Assembly (NCBI GenBank): GCA_028023455.1
Contig: JAQFVV010012420.1
Location: forward strand, 1,490,001-1,554,000
From: Epiperipatus broadwayi
Lineage: Eukaryota; Onychophora; Udeonychophora; Euonychophora; Peripatidae
Direction of reading: 5' to 3'
DNA: 64,000 bases
In this document: positions 35,838 to 48,607 of the stretch, one piece after another
How positions within the stretch are numbered: the stretch's first letter is position 1
How the letters are laid out: each line of letters starts with the position of its first letter
The notes under the pieces: generated by a model
What the model saw: only the letters and a program-made list of their open reading frames with translations
Databases searched by the model: none
Told to the model about the DNA's origin: nothing
Program-made: the position numbers and the translations under genes

Positions 35838-36930
35838 TGTGATGTGATGTACTGTGGCTTCTCCTTAATCGAAGTCAAGAATATCTGAACAATTATGCCC
35901 AATAATTATGTGATGTGATGTGATGTATTATGGCTTCTCCTTAAACGAAGTCAAGAATATCTCAGCAATTATGCCCAGATAAACCTGTTAGCCACTTTCT
36001 TTTACATTCCCCACTCTAAATTTACCCATAATCTGCTCTATCCCATTTCCACAACATAATTTTTGTCAACTCTATAATCTTTATATCTAAATCCCCCTTA
36101 TCTTTTCCCAAACGCAGCATAAAAACCAATAATTCACTTTCTGTATAATCACTCTTTTCATATTTATTTTTCCACAACTTCATTATATGTATCCTTTCTG
36201 TTTTCAAACATTTACATTCAATTAACAAATGCCTAATATTTTCAATTCTTTCCTTACATAATTTACAAAATAAATCACCCATATTTTTCCATTTACATGT
36301 ATATTCTTTTGTAGCTAAAGATCCCGTTCGAGCCTTAAACAATAAACTACTTTCCTTACTATTATCATATATTAACTCACACCTAATATTCTGTTTATTT
36401 CTATATATATTTAAACTCTTTTTACTCTCCATACTATTTCTCCATCTCTCTAACTCCCTAGTCTTTATTAATAAATTTATTCTTTTATCCCATTCCTTAC
36501 TACTATAACACTCAATAATCCTCTTAACCCAATCATCCCATCTTTTGTACAAATATACTGATATAAATTCTTTATCCAAATCTTTTGCATACCGCATTAC
36601 CTTTCTCACCCATCTTGTTACCTGCCCTTTACTCATAACCCAATTAAATACTATTTTAGCTATTCTTTTATTATCCACAAACTGCAATCTACCAAACATT
36701 TTCATTTTACTTTTTGCATCTCTCATATGAAAACTTGATCATCCCATTTCTCCTTGAATTGACTTTGCTGTCCATACTTCTGCATCCAATGCATGTCTTC
36801 CTACTTCCCTTTGAGCTTTTTTTAAATAATCTAATATCTTTTTACTAACATATAATGCATCATTACCATATGTTAACCCTGCTACTGCAACTCCTTTCCA
36901 TATAATTCTAGCTACATCATATTTATTATA
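35838..36930 (-). pseudogene. LINE family B, 5'-truncated 3' end with duplicated microsatellite tail
   Basis: The minus-strand frame reads YNKYDVARIIWKGVAVAG near 36920, then LTYGNDALYV, REVGRHAL and QGEMG. It hits one TGA (36739-36741) exactly where the family has Trp before SSF, and continues open for 234 codons to 36022. LLFKARTGSL is followed by a zinc-binding-like C-x2-C ... H-x4-C segment (FCKLCKERIENIRHLLIEC). This is the region after the RT of non-LTR elements, where a C-terminal C-C-H-C finger is common. The RT itself is missing. After the stop, a 3' UTR of about 100 bp ends in (CATCA)n, and the last 70 bp are present twice in tandem. A second tail copy is at 46941. Confidence 0.75.
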
Positions 36931-37179
36931 TGAAAATATTATTATATGTATAATAGATGAGTTATTAAGCGCCACCTATCTTCCAAAATTGAATGTATAA
37001 TAGGTGAGTTATTGTCATCTATGTTCCAAAATTGAACACCCAATGTTTATTGAGGGGAACATTATTGGTTCATTTATTTATTGCATGTGTAGAATTAATT
37101 ACATGCCAAGACACTTTGATTTTACATTTACTTTTGAGTCAAACAATCTTGGTAGTAACAGATTTAAAAGCACAGCTCA

Positions 37180-38870
37180 TGGTTTTCTCATATTTCACAA
37201 CACTGAGCTATATGATTAATTTGTTTTAATTCTGTTATATAGGTAAATTGTTGGGATATCCTGGATTTTAAGTTGGCACAAGTCACTTTAAAGTATTTAC
37301 TATTGCAGGAGGGGCAGGCTATAGAATGAACTACTTGAGATTTGTCATCACTGATAAGCTTGTCTTTAGAATTATTGATTGAGGGTAGGAAGCCCTTGAA
37401 AACTGATTTAAAAATCTTTAGTAAGGATGGAGGTTAATTTTGTGTGCATGTTAGTGATGAAATGCATATTGATTCACAGTTTCAGATTGGGACGTTTGAC
37501 ATGTTTATGTTTGTTATAAAATGCCCTAATTTAATTATTAAGCATGGGAAGAGAATAACCTGCTTGAATTAGGTCTCTCTTGTAATATTCCAGATTGTCT
37601 TTAGCATCAGTCATAAATTTGCATTTAAAATTTCTGAACCAAAAGCTTTGAAACCTATGATTTTGTAATGGAAAGGAATTCATGAATGTAGATGTATACA
37701 GTCTTGATTGTTGATGGGTTCAATTACTATCGAATAGTCAATGCAGTGAGCTTTAATTTTAAGTCAAGCTATTTAAGAGTCTATTAGTGATCTTCAACCT
37801 CATGTGCTCATTTGATCTCTTGGAACAATTTAAAATTGTCAGGCATATCTAGAATCAAATGGGGAGGGTAAAGACAAAGATGTTGACATATCTAATATAA
37901 ATGATGCCATGGTATATGGTCAAGAAGGTTGGATTGAATACTTTTTGATCAAAGTGATGGTCAGATTACATATAACTCCATTGACAATTTGTGGTCATAG
38001 AAATTATTTCATCCTGAAATGAAGCATGAAGGTTATTATTAATTCACCATAATACATCAGCGATGAATTGAGCTCTTTTTTACTAATTGTACTAAGTTTA
38101 GGCATTTCTTGGATAATGTTGAAGGATCATACTTTATTGCCTGAGCTGTAAAGCTCAGTGACATCAAGTGAAAACAATCTATAGTCACTCTGAATCTTGA
38201 AATTTTTAATAATTATAAATTCAAATGATAATTTGACTATTAGGGGCCTGGAAATGAATTCATATTGGATCCAGTTTGTGATTAGCTTTGCTGTTGCATT
38301 GTAGTAGGCACTTCAAAAGTTGATCATAAGCCTTATTGGATGTTCCTGCTTCTGAAATCTTACATTGGTGAATATTCGGGATGTAATGGCTGCAGAGAGA
38401 TAAATACTCAAGTAGTCAAGATGAGTAAATGTCTTATAGTGTTTCCTCAAAATGTTGGAGATAAATTTTCCTTTAAGCACTAGAGATTATAGTCCGTTAT
38501 GCGCATAAATTTTAAAGAGTAAATTTGAAGCTGAATTTTCTTGAGGTAGATAGAGTTTTATATTAAAACAAAGCAGTTGTCTTTGTCTTCTTTAAGGCAA
38601 ACAATGTTATTTTATGTGAGAAATATATTAAAATTATTGACTTATTTGTTCCAGTGTCTAGGTGAGGGAGGAACATGCCAATGAGTGAGAATATAGTTGG
38701 AATTTTTCATTAGCAAATCTTCGTTTGAGTTTTTAACAAGTGCACACTCAATATCAGCAATTAACTCAACTTGAGGGTTAGGCCAGCATGGACCAAGTTA
38801 TAACTGAGAAGTTTGTGCATAAGTGAGAGGTTAACAACATTGGAAGACTGGATTGGCTCAGGAAGGTGTA
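37180..38870 (-). pseudogene. Penelope-like element C, heavily decayed
   Basis: Read on the minus strand, broken frames give the Penelope order. An EDKDNCFVLI-like block near 38600 corresponds to the N-terminal D-K-G-G region. RLFSLDVTELYSS near 38170 is RT motif A. The block NLEYYKRDLIQAGYSLPMLNN near 37560 matches the E-x-L-x-x-x-G-Y segment after the RT. VVHSIACPSCNSKYF near 37330 is the start of the GIY-YIG domain with its C-x2-C pair. The YVDD box is not recognisable. It differs from families A and B and has no usable ORF. Confidence 0.7.
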
Positions 38871-40737
38871 TGCCTGTTTATTAGCAAAAAAAATAAATAA
38901 ATAAATAAAAGTTTTTTCAAGTAGTTCTTAGTGAACTTCCCATATAAAACTCCATATTAAAAGTTAACTTAGTAGATTATTAAACATATTTCAGCTATAT
39001 TTATTATTATTTTTTCATATTTCCTATAGCTTCAACCTTTGTTTTATATATCTATAAATTTGTAATGGTACATATGGTCAAAAAGAATGTCCTTTAGGTT
39101 CAGTTGCCAATTTTCACTAATAGGGATTTATATGTTGAGACTCTTAATATTCTATTTGAATTTTATTGAATGAAACTACTAAAATAAAATCTGTAAAATT
39201 ATTCGTAAATATTAACCGAAAATGATGTTCTACAATAACGTATATTTAAAGTCAACGGATAATTTTATTAACTTTCAAATATAATTACATTGAAAAATAA
39301 TAAATTATCTCACAGCTTAAAGTAATAATAATGTGACTGTGAATTGACGTGAGATGAGTGGATAAATATAATACTACAAATTCATTAAGTGAAAAATCAT
39401 CCAATTCTATTTACATTGTTAACAAATAATATTAACAAGCAAAAGGGCATTAATAGTTTAGATGACTCTGATCAACTTAATAAAATTCAGTCACTGAACT
39501 GTTATAAATAGTTTTATAAATAAATGTTACATTAAAGCTTTTATAAAATTCAACAGAATAATTACAACAGACAAAAGGATATTATAATCCCAATCATTTA
39601 AGTTAATACAATGATGATATACTTTATTTATTCTCATTAGTTGAAACAAACAATATAATGTATACTAATTATCTTAATGTTCATACATTTGTGCATGGTA
39701 TTATATGTGCACACATATATATATAAATAAATAATAGTATTAAAATGGTTATACCTGGCTAGTAAACCTATTATCTCTGAAAGCTCTAAAACAAAGAAAA
39801 ATATGCATGCATAATAAAAATTATATAAGTGAAATTTTATTATTTCTGAGAAAGTTTTTTTTTAAAAAAATTATTGTACAAAAGTTCTTTATTCTAGACC
39901 CCATAATCAGTTAAGCTTAACATGCTTAATGGACGAATTGGCTTCAGATGGTGATTTCTTCATAGTAAATCAATTGTCTCTATAACTTGTAGAATGATGC
40001 AATTTTCCAGGAAAGTTTCATTTGGCTCCTCTAATTTCATAAACAATTTTTCTCAAGGAATTCTGGTATAGATGTGATTAAATGGCTTATTTTATAATGG
40101 AATAAATTTCTTAAATAATTTTTTAAAGAAAAAGTTTCACAAAATATACTTCATTGTCAAAATTTTGAAATAAAGTTGATAAATAGAATTCTTTTACAAT
40201 CTACGCCCAAACTTCTAAGTGCATGTAAAACCATAATCATCAGATATGTAGGCAGGAATTGGAAAAGATCAAAAGCATTTGATCCATTTTCTACTTGTGT
40301 TAAGAAGGCATTCTGTTATTCAAACACCAACTATATTTTTACAGGAAATATGTCCAGTGTTATCAGTGGCAGTTTTAGATTGCAAGCAAGTAAATTTTAT
40401 TCTATATTATTCTTTTCTGCTGTTCTTTCTTATGTCATAATTTTACAAAAAATTGTTATAGAGATTCTAGAATAAATTATCTAGTGAAACTTTATATAAA
40501 TTTTGGTATATTGATAAATACATTTAAAGTTAGTGTCTTAGAATTTCCAGAGATTAATAAAATATAATTCATTTCACCTTTAGAAAATAAATTTATTACG
40601 CTTTCAGTATTTAGATTTTTACTTAATAATCTTACCTAAATTCACATGCACTGCTATTATCATTCAACCTTTATTAATTAAAGTCTAAATAATAACAAGC
40701 TTTTCTTTTTCAAATATTTATTTATATCTTTTTTCAG
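38871..40737. other. AT-rich DNA, no gene recognised
   Basis: The 99-codon plus-strand run at 40176-40475 shows no known motif. No RNA gene or repeat family was identified. Confidence 0.45.
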
Positions 40738-41279
40738 CCATACAACGGATACACATGATCACATTCATATGAAAAAGATAAATGCTCTCCAATATGTGTA
40801 TTTTATGTTGAACCAGCACTCATCTGTTGGTTTAGATCAGTATCTCCCACACATATATACAATCAGTGCACAGTTTCTATTAAAATAGCAAATCTTCAAA
40901 CTTTAATGGACAAGCTACAATCTTCTCCACACTTCAACTCTTCAGCCCTCTATATCATTGAAAATCTAAGGATGGAACACTCATAGCCCTTATTAATGTC
41001 AATATTATTGTCATATCCATGTTGACTTTAAGTCACTCTGACCCATCACATATAGGATCTTAATATGTTTATTTAAATATTCAGAAGAGAAATGAGCAGA
41101 TACAGACTTAAAGTCAACATAGGTATGACAATAATATTGGCATCAACAAAGGATTTGAGTGTTTTAGCCTTGGAATTTCAATGATATGGATGGATGAAAA
41201 GTTGGAGTGTGGAGAATATTGAAGCTTGTCCAATAAAGTATGAACATTTTATCTTAATATAAACTATGCACTGATTGTG

Positions 41280-41320
<41 letters not shown>

Positions 41321-41475
41321 GAGATGATGATCTGAATCAACTGATGAGTGCTAGTTCAGCTATATTGGAGATCATTTATCTTTTTCTTATGCATGTGTTC
41401 ATGTGTATCAGTTGTATAAGATGGAATGGATGGTGGAGAGCTTGAAAGTCTGAGTTCAAGTCCTTTCTAATATAT
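40738..41475. repeat. Hammerhead-ribozyme family, long inverted pair
   Basis: The left arm 40738-41065 (ribozyme sense minus) and right arm 41099-41475 (plus) mirror each other through the whole body, up to GACTTTAAGTC / GACTTAAAGTC near the 33-bp centre. Both ribozymes are broken. On the left CTGATGA is CAGATGA and GAAA is AAAA. On the right about 10 nt including GAAA are deleted. The right arm carries an expanded (TA)n tract at 41281-41318. Confidence 0.8.
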
Positions 41476-42849
41476 ACTGTATATTGAAATGATCATGGAT
41501 CAGGAGCATTTCAAAAAAGTCTCAAATTTAGCCAATTCTTATTAAATGACATCAAGCCATAAAGAAGATATATATATAAAAACTATTAAAGAGCTTCCAA
41601 AATAATTACAGGGAAAAGTGCATCCATATATCACATATAGGAAAAGAAAGGAGGGACAATAAATGAGATACTTCAGACACAAATAATAATCCTTAGTTTT
41701 ATTAAGTGTGGAAGTGAATAAAAATAAGCAATACATATGAATGAGATAAATATATTTAATAAACTTTTAAAAAATATTTCATGAACAAAAACAATCCTAA
41801 ATTAATAAATAACTTAACAAAATGTGTCCCATTTAGAATTTAAATTGGCTAAGGAAATAAATAATATGAAGAACAATGTTAAAAAAGGCCAAAGATAGTT
41901 AAAAATATAATAAAGGGAATAGATTTAAAACTGATCTTAAGGCAGAACTCTGAAAAAATCAAATATAATATGAGAAAATTGAGAAATCTTTAAATAAATA
42001 CAAGGAAAAAAATTAAACTAAGTGGAAAATAAAATGAACAACATAAAACTGATTATCATAGTCAAAGGAAAGAGCTCAATGTACAAGTGAATAATTGTTA
42101 TAGAACTTTTTTTAAAAAATACTTAAACAAAAAACTCAATCTCAAAAAGACAAGAGTTTAATGGCAATGAGAAACTATTTATTAATAACCAAATTGTTAA
42201 TTTATGTGAGTCTTTTTTAAACCAAAGAAGTTTTGTTGGCACAGAAAATTGTATATTTAAATAACAATAAAAATCATACTGAGCTACCCAAATATGACTT
42301 AGAAATTAAAAAATTCTAGTCAAGTATTATAGATGACCTATCACAGCAACATATGAACAGAAATATTGAGAAACAGAATGAGTAGTTAAAAATTTAGAAG
42401 GACAAGTAGTGCAACTAAAAAATAAAGAATGTGAGTAAGAAAAATGGCAATGAGGGAAAAGGACACTTTATCACACCAGAATTCATGCATTAAAATTGGC
42501 ATGAAAAAAATGAATTATCATTCATACTCATAATAACCCTGAAAAATTTACAAGTCATAGTGGTATTTGCTACCTGAATCCGGTTCTTAAAATTAAAGAT
42601 ATTTAGAGGTGATGAAAAAAGAAGAATTCACTATAATATTTGAGTAAAATAGAGAAATTTGTTCTTTTTCATATGACAAATGGCAGAGAACACACACCTA
42701 TAACCATGACATGCTGCTATTAAAGACTGGTAAAGGTTCTTATTTAACAAATTAATTATATACCGAGAATACAATGACTCACCTAAAATATGTTTTAAAA
42801 TGAAAGACAAAATGATATTTACCATCATGTATTTCAAAAAAGATTGATG
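41476..42849. other. AT-rich, Lys/Asn-codon-like DNA, no gene recognised
   Basis: The plus strand between about 41770 and 42600 is A-rich and reads like decayed Lys/Glu/Asn-rich coding sequence with many stops. It may be the upstream part of the RTE element that follows, but no motif supports this. Confidence 0.3.
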
Positions 42850-43475
42850 TACTGTAAAGGAGAATATAGTGTAGATTTTCCACTGACAAGTGTCAAGTCT
42901 AAAACTGCTACCTGCAATATCTTTAAAAGAAATTCAGATCCTGAGGATTATGAGGCACATTTTGACAATAAGTGTGTGAATAAAGTTTTTTTTTTCTAAT
43001 AAATATTTACAATCATATCAGATAAAAAATAAATCATGGTTCTAATTCCTAGGTGGATGTAAAGTCACCAGCTAAGGCAAGAATTGGTAGCCAAAGATAA
43101 AGGAGAGACTCAAGAATCTCTTGATTGCAGAACCAGGCATCCATTTGATGGCAATCTTTTATTTAAGTACATACAAATGCAGATCACTTTTAAATGAAGG
43201 AAGATTGCCAGAATTGGAAGAAGAACTATCTCATATTAAATGGGACTTAATATTGGACTTTTTGTGAAATTAAAAGGAAGATAAAGAGACAATTGATTTA
43301 AAAAGTGAACATATGCACAAACATTGGAAGTGTAAGTGGAATAGGATTCATTATAAATAAAAAGTGGAAGAACAACATTGTGGAGATTGATGGTATATTA
43401 GATAGAATGGCAAGATTAGTTAATCAACTTCATAGCAAATATCAAATGTAAATAATTCATGTTTATGCCCATACA
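42850..43475 (+). pseudogene. RTE-type LINE copy 2, 5' part only
   Basis: From about 42970 it parallels RTE copy 1 (2638 on), and from about 43145 copy 3 (43945 on). It covers the endonuclease N-terminus: the TGCAGATCACTTT start and AATGGGACTTAATATTGGACTT, then AGTGGAATAGGATTCATT, then TTTATGCCC at 43470, where homology stops. Frameshifts and stops break the frame. The 40 codons before 42990 (FPLTSVKSKTATCN and on) are open and may represent the C-terminus of an upstream ORF. The fragment ends abruptly, so its 3' part was lost or never inserted. Confidence 0.75.
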
Positions 43476-43934
43476 ATAATAACCTGTATTTCTTTTAACT
43501 TGTTAATAGAGAAAAAAAACTTCAAAAATGTGCAAAACATTTACTCTGACTATCCCCCTTTTTTATATACTCTTGCACATAAACAATTTATAAAATAACC
43601 ATAAAATTGGCAAAATAACGTAAAAATTAGCAGTTTGAGAGCAAGTTAAAGCCTATTCTCGGTGCATCTGGAGAAAAGACTAGACCATTTGAACACCCCT
43701 CCATTACTTCTGAACCCACTATCACCCCCCCTAGAAGTCTTCACCACCCACTGGGGTGGGGGTATCGCTCACTTTGGGAAACACTGGTCTACAAGATAAT
43801 AAGCTTTTGTAATATTTGATAACACAACTTCCTTTAGATCAGTTGCAAATATTATTTTTTAGTTTTTACTATCATCCATTCATTAAATTCATCATCTTTA
43901 GATTTTGACCAGAAATCTCCCTAAAAGTTTTTAT
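43476..43934 (-). mobile_element. Fragment with a hAT-type terminal sequence
   Basis: On the minus strand, CAGTGTTTCCCAAAGTGAGC starts at 43786 and continues with a CCCCCACCCC stretch. This is typical of hAT transposon ends seen in many animals. The opposite end and the 8-bp duplication were not found, so only one end can be claimed. The rest of the interval is AT-rich and unassigned. Confidence 0.4.
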
Positions 43935-43949
43935 ATAGGCTGCCATTTG

Positions 43950-44756
43950 ATGATGATTTTTTATTTAGGTATTTACAACTGCAGATCACTTTCAAGTGAA
44001 GGAAAATTGCAAGAATTAGAAGAAGTACTGTCTTATATTAAATGGGACATTATTGGACTTTGTGAAGTTAGAAGAAAAGGAGAAGAAACAATTGATTTAA
44101 AAAGTGGACATATACTCTATTATAAAGGCACACATATTGGAAATACAAGTGGAGTAGGATTCATTATAAATAAAAAGTGGAAGAACAATATTGTGGAGAT
44201 TGATGGTGTATCGGACAGAGTGGCAAGATTAGTTATACAACTTAATAGCAGATACCAAATGCAGATAATTCAGGTTTATGCCCCAACAAGTTCTCATAGT
44301 GATGAAGTAGTAGAAGATTTTTATATGGATGTACAAAAGGCTTTTGATCAGAGTAAACAACATTTTAAAATTGTTATGGGAGACTTTAATGCTAGAATTG
44401 GTAGACAAATGAAAGATGAAATTGCTGTAGGTAATTTTGGTTATGGTAATAGAAATGAGAGAGGACATAGACTTGTGGAGTTTGCAGAAAAAGAAAAACT
44501 TTATATTATGAATTCATTTTTTGAGAAAAATGTTAAAAGGAAATGGACATGGAAGCATCCAAATGAAGGTACAGCAGAATTGGATTATATTTTGACTAAC
44601 AGAAAATACATATTTCAAGATTGTAATGTTCTTAATAAATTTAACACAGGAAGTGATCATCGATTAGTAAGGTGTAAGTTACGTGTTAATGTAAAACTAG
44701 AGAGACAAAAATTATTAAGAAAAACAATATTTACAGTTGATATTCCTAATCTTTAG
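43950..44756 (+). pseudogene. RTE copy 3: endonuclease domain
   Basis: The frame is open from 43905 (TTG), but the first ATG is 43950, which gives MMIFYLGIYNCRSLS. The order of motifs is that of APE-like LINE endonucleases: the IYNCRSL start (catalytic Asn), GLCEVRR (catalytic Glu), IQVYAPTSSHSDE, VMGDFNARIG (Asp/Asn pair), ELDYILTNRK and GSDHRLV (Asp-His pair). The enzyme nicks target DNA to prime reverse transcription. The frame stops at TAG 44754-44756. Copy 1 has CTG at the matching place, so the stop most likely arose from a Leu codon. The next codons continue in the same frame into the RT part. Confidence 0.85.
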
Positions 44757-46529
44757 AAACATTCTAATGAATTTAAATTAGAACTTACAAATAGGTTTCA
44801 AGTGTTAGGAGATTTTGAACATGATTCATTGAAAATAACTGATACACTTTTAAAAACTGCAACAAACACAGCTGGTAGAAAAAAGCAGCAATTGACTAAT
44901 AAAATTTCTACTGAGACTAGAGAATTTATGAACAAAAGAAGGAATATGAAGATATACAAAAATGATGTATTAAAAAGAATTGAATATCTCGAATTTTGTA
45001 AAATGGTATGGAAAAGAGTTGAAAATGATATAAGAAAGTATAACTGTGAAATAGCAAGGAAAGCTGTAGAAGAAAATAAAAGTCTCAAAAATGTTAAACA
45101 ACATTTTGGTATTGGTAGGAAATTTATATCTGCAACAAGAAAAAAAGATGGAATTATTACTAAAAAGAGAGATGACATCATGAAATGGGTAGAAAACTTT
45201 TATCAAGAATTATATAGTAATAAAGAACAAGTACATTCTATATTTATTACATCTTCCGAATTGCCCAGAATTTTAAATGAAGAAGTGAGACATGCAATTA
45301 AGTGTATGAAGAAAGGAAAGGCTCTAGGAGATGATGGAATTATAATTGATATATTAAAAGAAGCAGGTGAAGAAATAGAAACAATTTTAGCAAAGTTATA
45401 TACCAAATGTCTAAATGATAAAGATGTACTGGAAGATTGGAAGAATGCAGTAATAATATTAATATTTAAAAAAGGTAATAAAGAAGATATTAGAAATTAC
45501 AGACCTATCAGCCTTTTATCAGTTTTATATAAAATTTTTACCAAGATAATTACAACTCGTCTACAGAGAACTTTGGATTTCCACCAACCAAGAGAACAAG
45601 CTGGATTTAAAAGTGGTTTTAGTACAATAGATCATATCCAGGTATTGAGAGAAGTCATAGAAAGGACAAATGAATATGAGTTGTCATTATGTTTTGGATT
45701 TGTAGATTATGAAAAGGCATTCGATTCTATACACATTTCTTCAGTGATTAAAGCATTGGATCATCAAGGTATAGATCCAGGATATTGTCATATTTTAAAG
45801 AATATTTATAAAAATGCAACAGCAACAATTAGATTACATAATGATACTGGAAAAATCAACATTGAGAAAGGTGTAAGACAAGGTGACTCCATATCTCCAA
45901 AACTCTTTACAGCAGTGCTGCAAGAAGTATTTTGTGGATTAAAATGGGAAACTAAAGAAGTGAAAGTAAATGGAGAGTATTTAAGTCATTTAGATTTCGC
46001 AGATGATGTAGTTGTTTTTGCAAATAATGCTTCAGAGCTGCAGGAAATGTTGCAGGAGTTAGCAGATGAAAGTAGAAAAGTAGGACTAAAGATAAATGTT
46101 AAAAAGACTGAAGTAATGTTTAATCGATTTGCTCAAAATATGAAAATAAAGATTGCTTATGAAGAATTAGAAGAAGTTAACAGTTACAAATACCTTGGTC
46201 AGATTATTAATACAGATGGAAACATAATGGAGGAAATTAATCATACAATTAAACTTGGTTGGAGTGCTTTTGGTAGAAATAACTTGATACTAAAAGGAAA
46301 TATGCCTATGTGTTTGAAAAGGATGGTTTTTAACAAATGTGTTTTACCAGTTCTTACTTATGGATCTGAGACTTGGACACTTAATAGAAGAGCAATACAG
46401 AGACTTCAGACCACTCAAAGGAGTATGGAGAGATGTATGTTGGGAGTAACAAGAAGAGATCGAAAATGCAATGTATGGGTAAGACAACAAACAGGTGTTA
46501 ATGACCTTATTGAAAAAATTAAAAGTTGA
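44757..46529 (+). pseudogene. RTE copy 3: reverse transcriptase
   Basis: This stretch is in frame with the endonuclease after its single stop. Counting from the Met at 44802 (575 codons): RNYRPISLLS (231-240), the fingers block; FVDYEKAFDS (300-309), motif A; GVRQGDSISP (357-366), motif B; DFADDVVVF (398-406), with the catalytic F-A-D-D; and NVKKTEVMF (432-440), then YKYLGQIIN. All catalytic Asp residues are kept. The frame ends at TGA 46527 because one A is missing in ATTAAAAGTTG. Restoring frame reading would join it to the segment at 46526. The extremely AT-rich codon use matches the window. Confidence 0.9.
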
Positions 46530-46759
46530 AATGGAGTTGGGCTGGACATATTGTTAGAAGAGATGATAATAGATGGACAATTGAAATTTTAAACTGGATT
46601 CCAAGAGATTGTAAAAGACCCAGAAAGAGACCACATGTGAGATGGATGGATGAAATAAGAAAGTGTGCAGGGGTGTTGTGGAGAGGAGAGGCTAAAGATC
46701 GGAGAAGATGGATTAAACTTGGAGAGACCTTCATCCTGCAGTGGATTGATAATGGTTGA
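46526..46759 (+). pseudogene. RTE copy 3: C-terminal segment after frameshift
   Basis: This 77-codon frame starts WSWAGHIVRRDDNRWT and continues with RKRPHVRWMDEI and RRRWIKLGETF. The W-A-G-H-x-x-R ... R-W-x-D-E-x pattern is the conserved C-terminal part found after the RT in RTE-type elements. It is in another frame from the RT because of a single-base deletion just upstream. Copies of the same segment survive in RTE copy 1 at about 5415-5620. Confidence 0.85.
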
Positions 46760-46940
46760 TGATGATGATATATTTTAAATTAATTATTCAATTTTTAATT
46801 TTAAAATACTATGAGGAAATTTATTGCTAGTAGAAACTTAAAAAAATAATTATAAAAAATATTTTCCTAAATTCAAGTCAAAAAGTTTGAATTGGAAAAT
46901 AAAGTGATTATTTTTCCCCCATTTTATGTTTTAATCCTAC

Positions 46941-47055
46941 TGTGATGTGATGTACTGTGACTTCTCCTTAAACGGAGTCAGGAATCTCTCAGCAACTATG
47001 CCCAAAGAAACCTGTTAGCCACTTTACCACCTCCTTCCATTCTCCACCCTAAGCT
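46941..47055 (-). repeat. LINE family B, second 3' tail copy
   Basis: TGTGATGTGATGTACTGTG at 46941 starts about 110 bp that match the LINE B tail at 35838-36020, including CTTCTCCTTAAAC and CCTGTTAGCCACTTT. On the minus strand this is the extreme 3' end of the element, so this is a very short 5'-truncated copy. Confidence 0.75.
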
Positions 47056-48446
47056 TTCTACATTGTGACAGACTTATTGCTCCTTCTAGTAAGAGATTTG
47101 TAAATTTAAACAGTTACTCTACATCAGAATATAATAAATTAAACTTTATTGTTTCCAAATAAAAAGTTCTAAGAAATCATATTTGAACTTTGCAAATATT
47201 GAAAAAATAAGATCATAAGAAAAACAAAGAACTGTTTCACCATTCAGTGGACATGAGGAGCAGATTGATTTCTAAAACCAATTAAACCTTTTTTAAATTG
47301 ACATTTGATTTTAAAATATGAATGAATAAATGTGAATACTTGATAAATCTATCAAATTATGCTTTCAAATATAACAATTTTCTAATAATTTTTACAACAT
47401 TTCAATATATTCTAACAAATGGTCAGTGAGGTATGTATTAGCAATTAGTTTGAAAAGACATATGTATTGGAACATCATGATTTTTTTGTTAATGTTACAC
47501 TAGTACTTATAAAGTTTTATTTTTTAAGACATATACATATAAAATAAATATGTAATTTTGTACTTTTGATTTTTAATAATCAACAATTATTGTACAAAAT
47601 AATGAATCTTAATAAACTTCACAAAAAATCAAGATTTTAATCATTTGAAAAATTTTCTTGAAGTATTCTTGCAAAGCACATGAAAATCTGAAAGTAAAGA
47701 GGATACATATCAAAGTGAGACATAATTCTTTCAAATTACACCATTTTAAATTATTCTGGAATTTTTAGATTATTTTTTTTGGAATTAAAATATCAGAATA
47801 AAATATATGTGACTTTCCCGATTTAAAAACAATAGTGCAGTCTCTTAATAGATGGCTGTGCAAGCAATTTGACTCTTGATTCTTTTGCATGTAGGTCTGC
47901 ATTTTAATAAAAGAACTGATTAAATAATTTAGCTACAGCCCTACCATATTTTTTTAAAAAATATTGTTTAAAACTCTAGATAAGATATGAACACTTTATT
48001 TTATATTTCTTAATATTATAACTATCTCAAATATTTTTTGTATAATGGCTGATTTATAATAATACATATTCTATCTGAATATCCTTATATTGAGCTGAAT
48101 TTAATCTTTCTATTATTGAAGGCTTAAATAATAATGTAATAGTTAATTGTATTATTATTAATATTTGCAGTATATCAATATATTGTAATGACATTTTGAA
48201 AATTCATATACTTTATTAAGATTTATGTATACTTTTTTATTTATATTTACAAACTAAGCTATAAATAGTCACACTTGTCTATCAATTATGGTTTTTTTAT
48301 TAGTTAATTAATTAAAAATTATTTTTGTTAACTTAGTAGTAATTTTTTAATTCTCTACATACCAAAATCTTGATTATAAACATATTCTGTGTTCTCACAT
48401 TTCTGCACTGACTTCACACACACACACACACATATATATATCAAAT
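47056..48446. other. AT-rich DNA, no gene recognised
   Basis: Nothing was recognised. The stretch ends in a (CA)n(TA)n microsatellite at about 48416-48441. Confidence 0.5.
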
Positions 48447-48594
48447 CAAAACTACCCCACTTGAGAAGTCTGCTTGTAGCAGTGAAACCTTAGGTTGTGT
48501 TTTAATATTATTTTTATTCTGGTCTGGTTTAATTTTAGATTTGGGGTAGTTTTGATTTTATATTGACTAGTTTAGCTTTATGCTTGTAATGTTT
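48447..48594 (+). repeat. Penelope A 3' terminal block (copy 2) inserted in a CA/TA microsatellite
   Basis: Positions 48458-48594 match 1715-1851 with one change. It is flanked by TATATATA on both sides. Just before it stands CAAAACTACCCC (48447-48458), the reverse complement of the GGGGTAGTTTTG found inside the block, so the copy begins with a short inverted piece of itself. Confidence 0.85.
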
Positions 48595-48607
48595 ATATAT
48601 ATATGTA

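Larger units (their letters stand above)
43935..46773 (+). mobile_element. RTE-type LINE copy 3, best preserved, 5'-truncated
   Basis: The element comprises an apurinic-type endonuclease (43950-44756), a reverse transcriptase (44757-46529) and a C-terminal segment (46526-46759). It ends in a short TGA repeat (GGTTGATGATGATGATAT), the simple-repeat tail typical of RTE elements. Only two lesions break one long frame: a nonsense codon at 44754 and a missing base near 46512. Relative to copies 1 and 2 it lacks roughly 300 bp or more of 5' sequence. It serves as the reference for the other copies. Confidence 0.88.

Noticed and set aside
43476-43934. Complete hAT element between RTE copies 2 and 3
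   Set aside because: Only the 43786 end matches hAT termini; the partner end and an 8-bp duplication were not found.
44798-45206. Long minus-strand ORFs opposite the RTE reverse transcriptase
   Set aside because: They are shadows of the plus-strand coding frame, rich in Phe/Leu/Ser as expected for antisense of AT-rich coding DNA.
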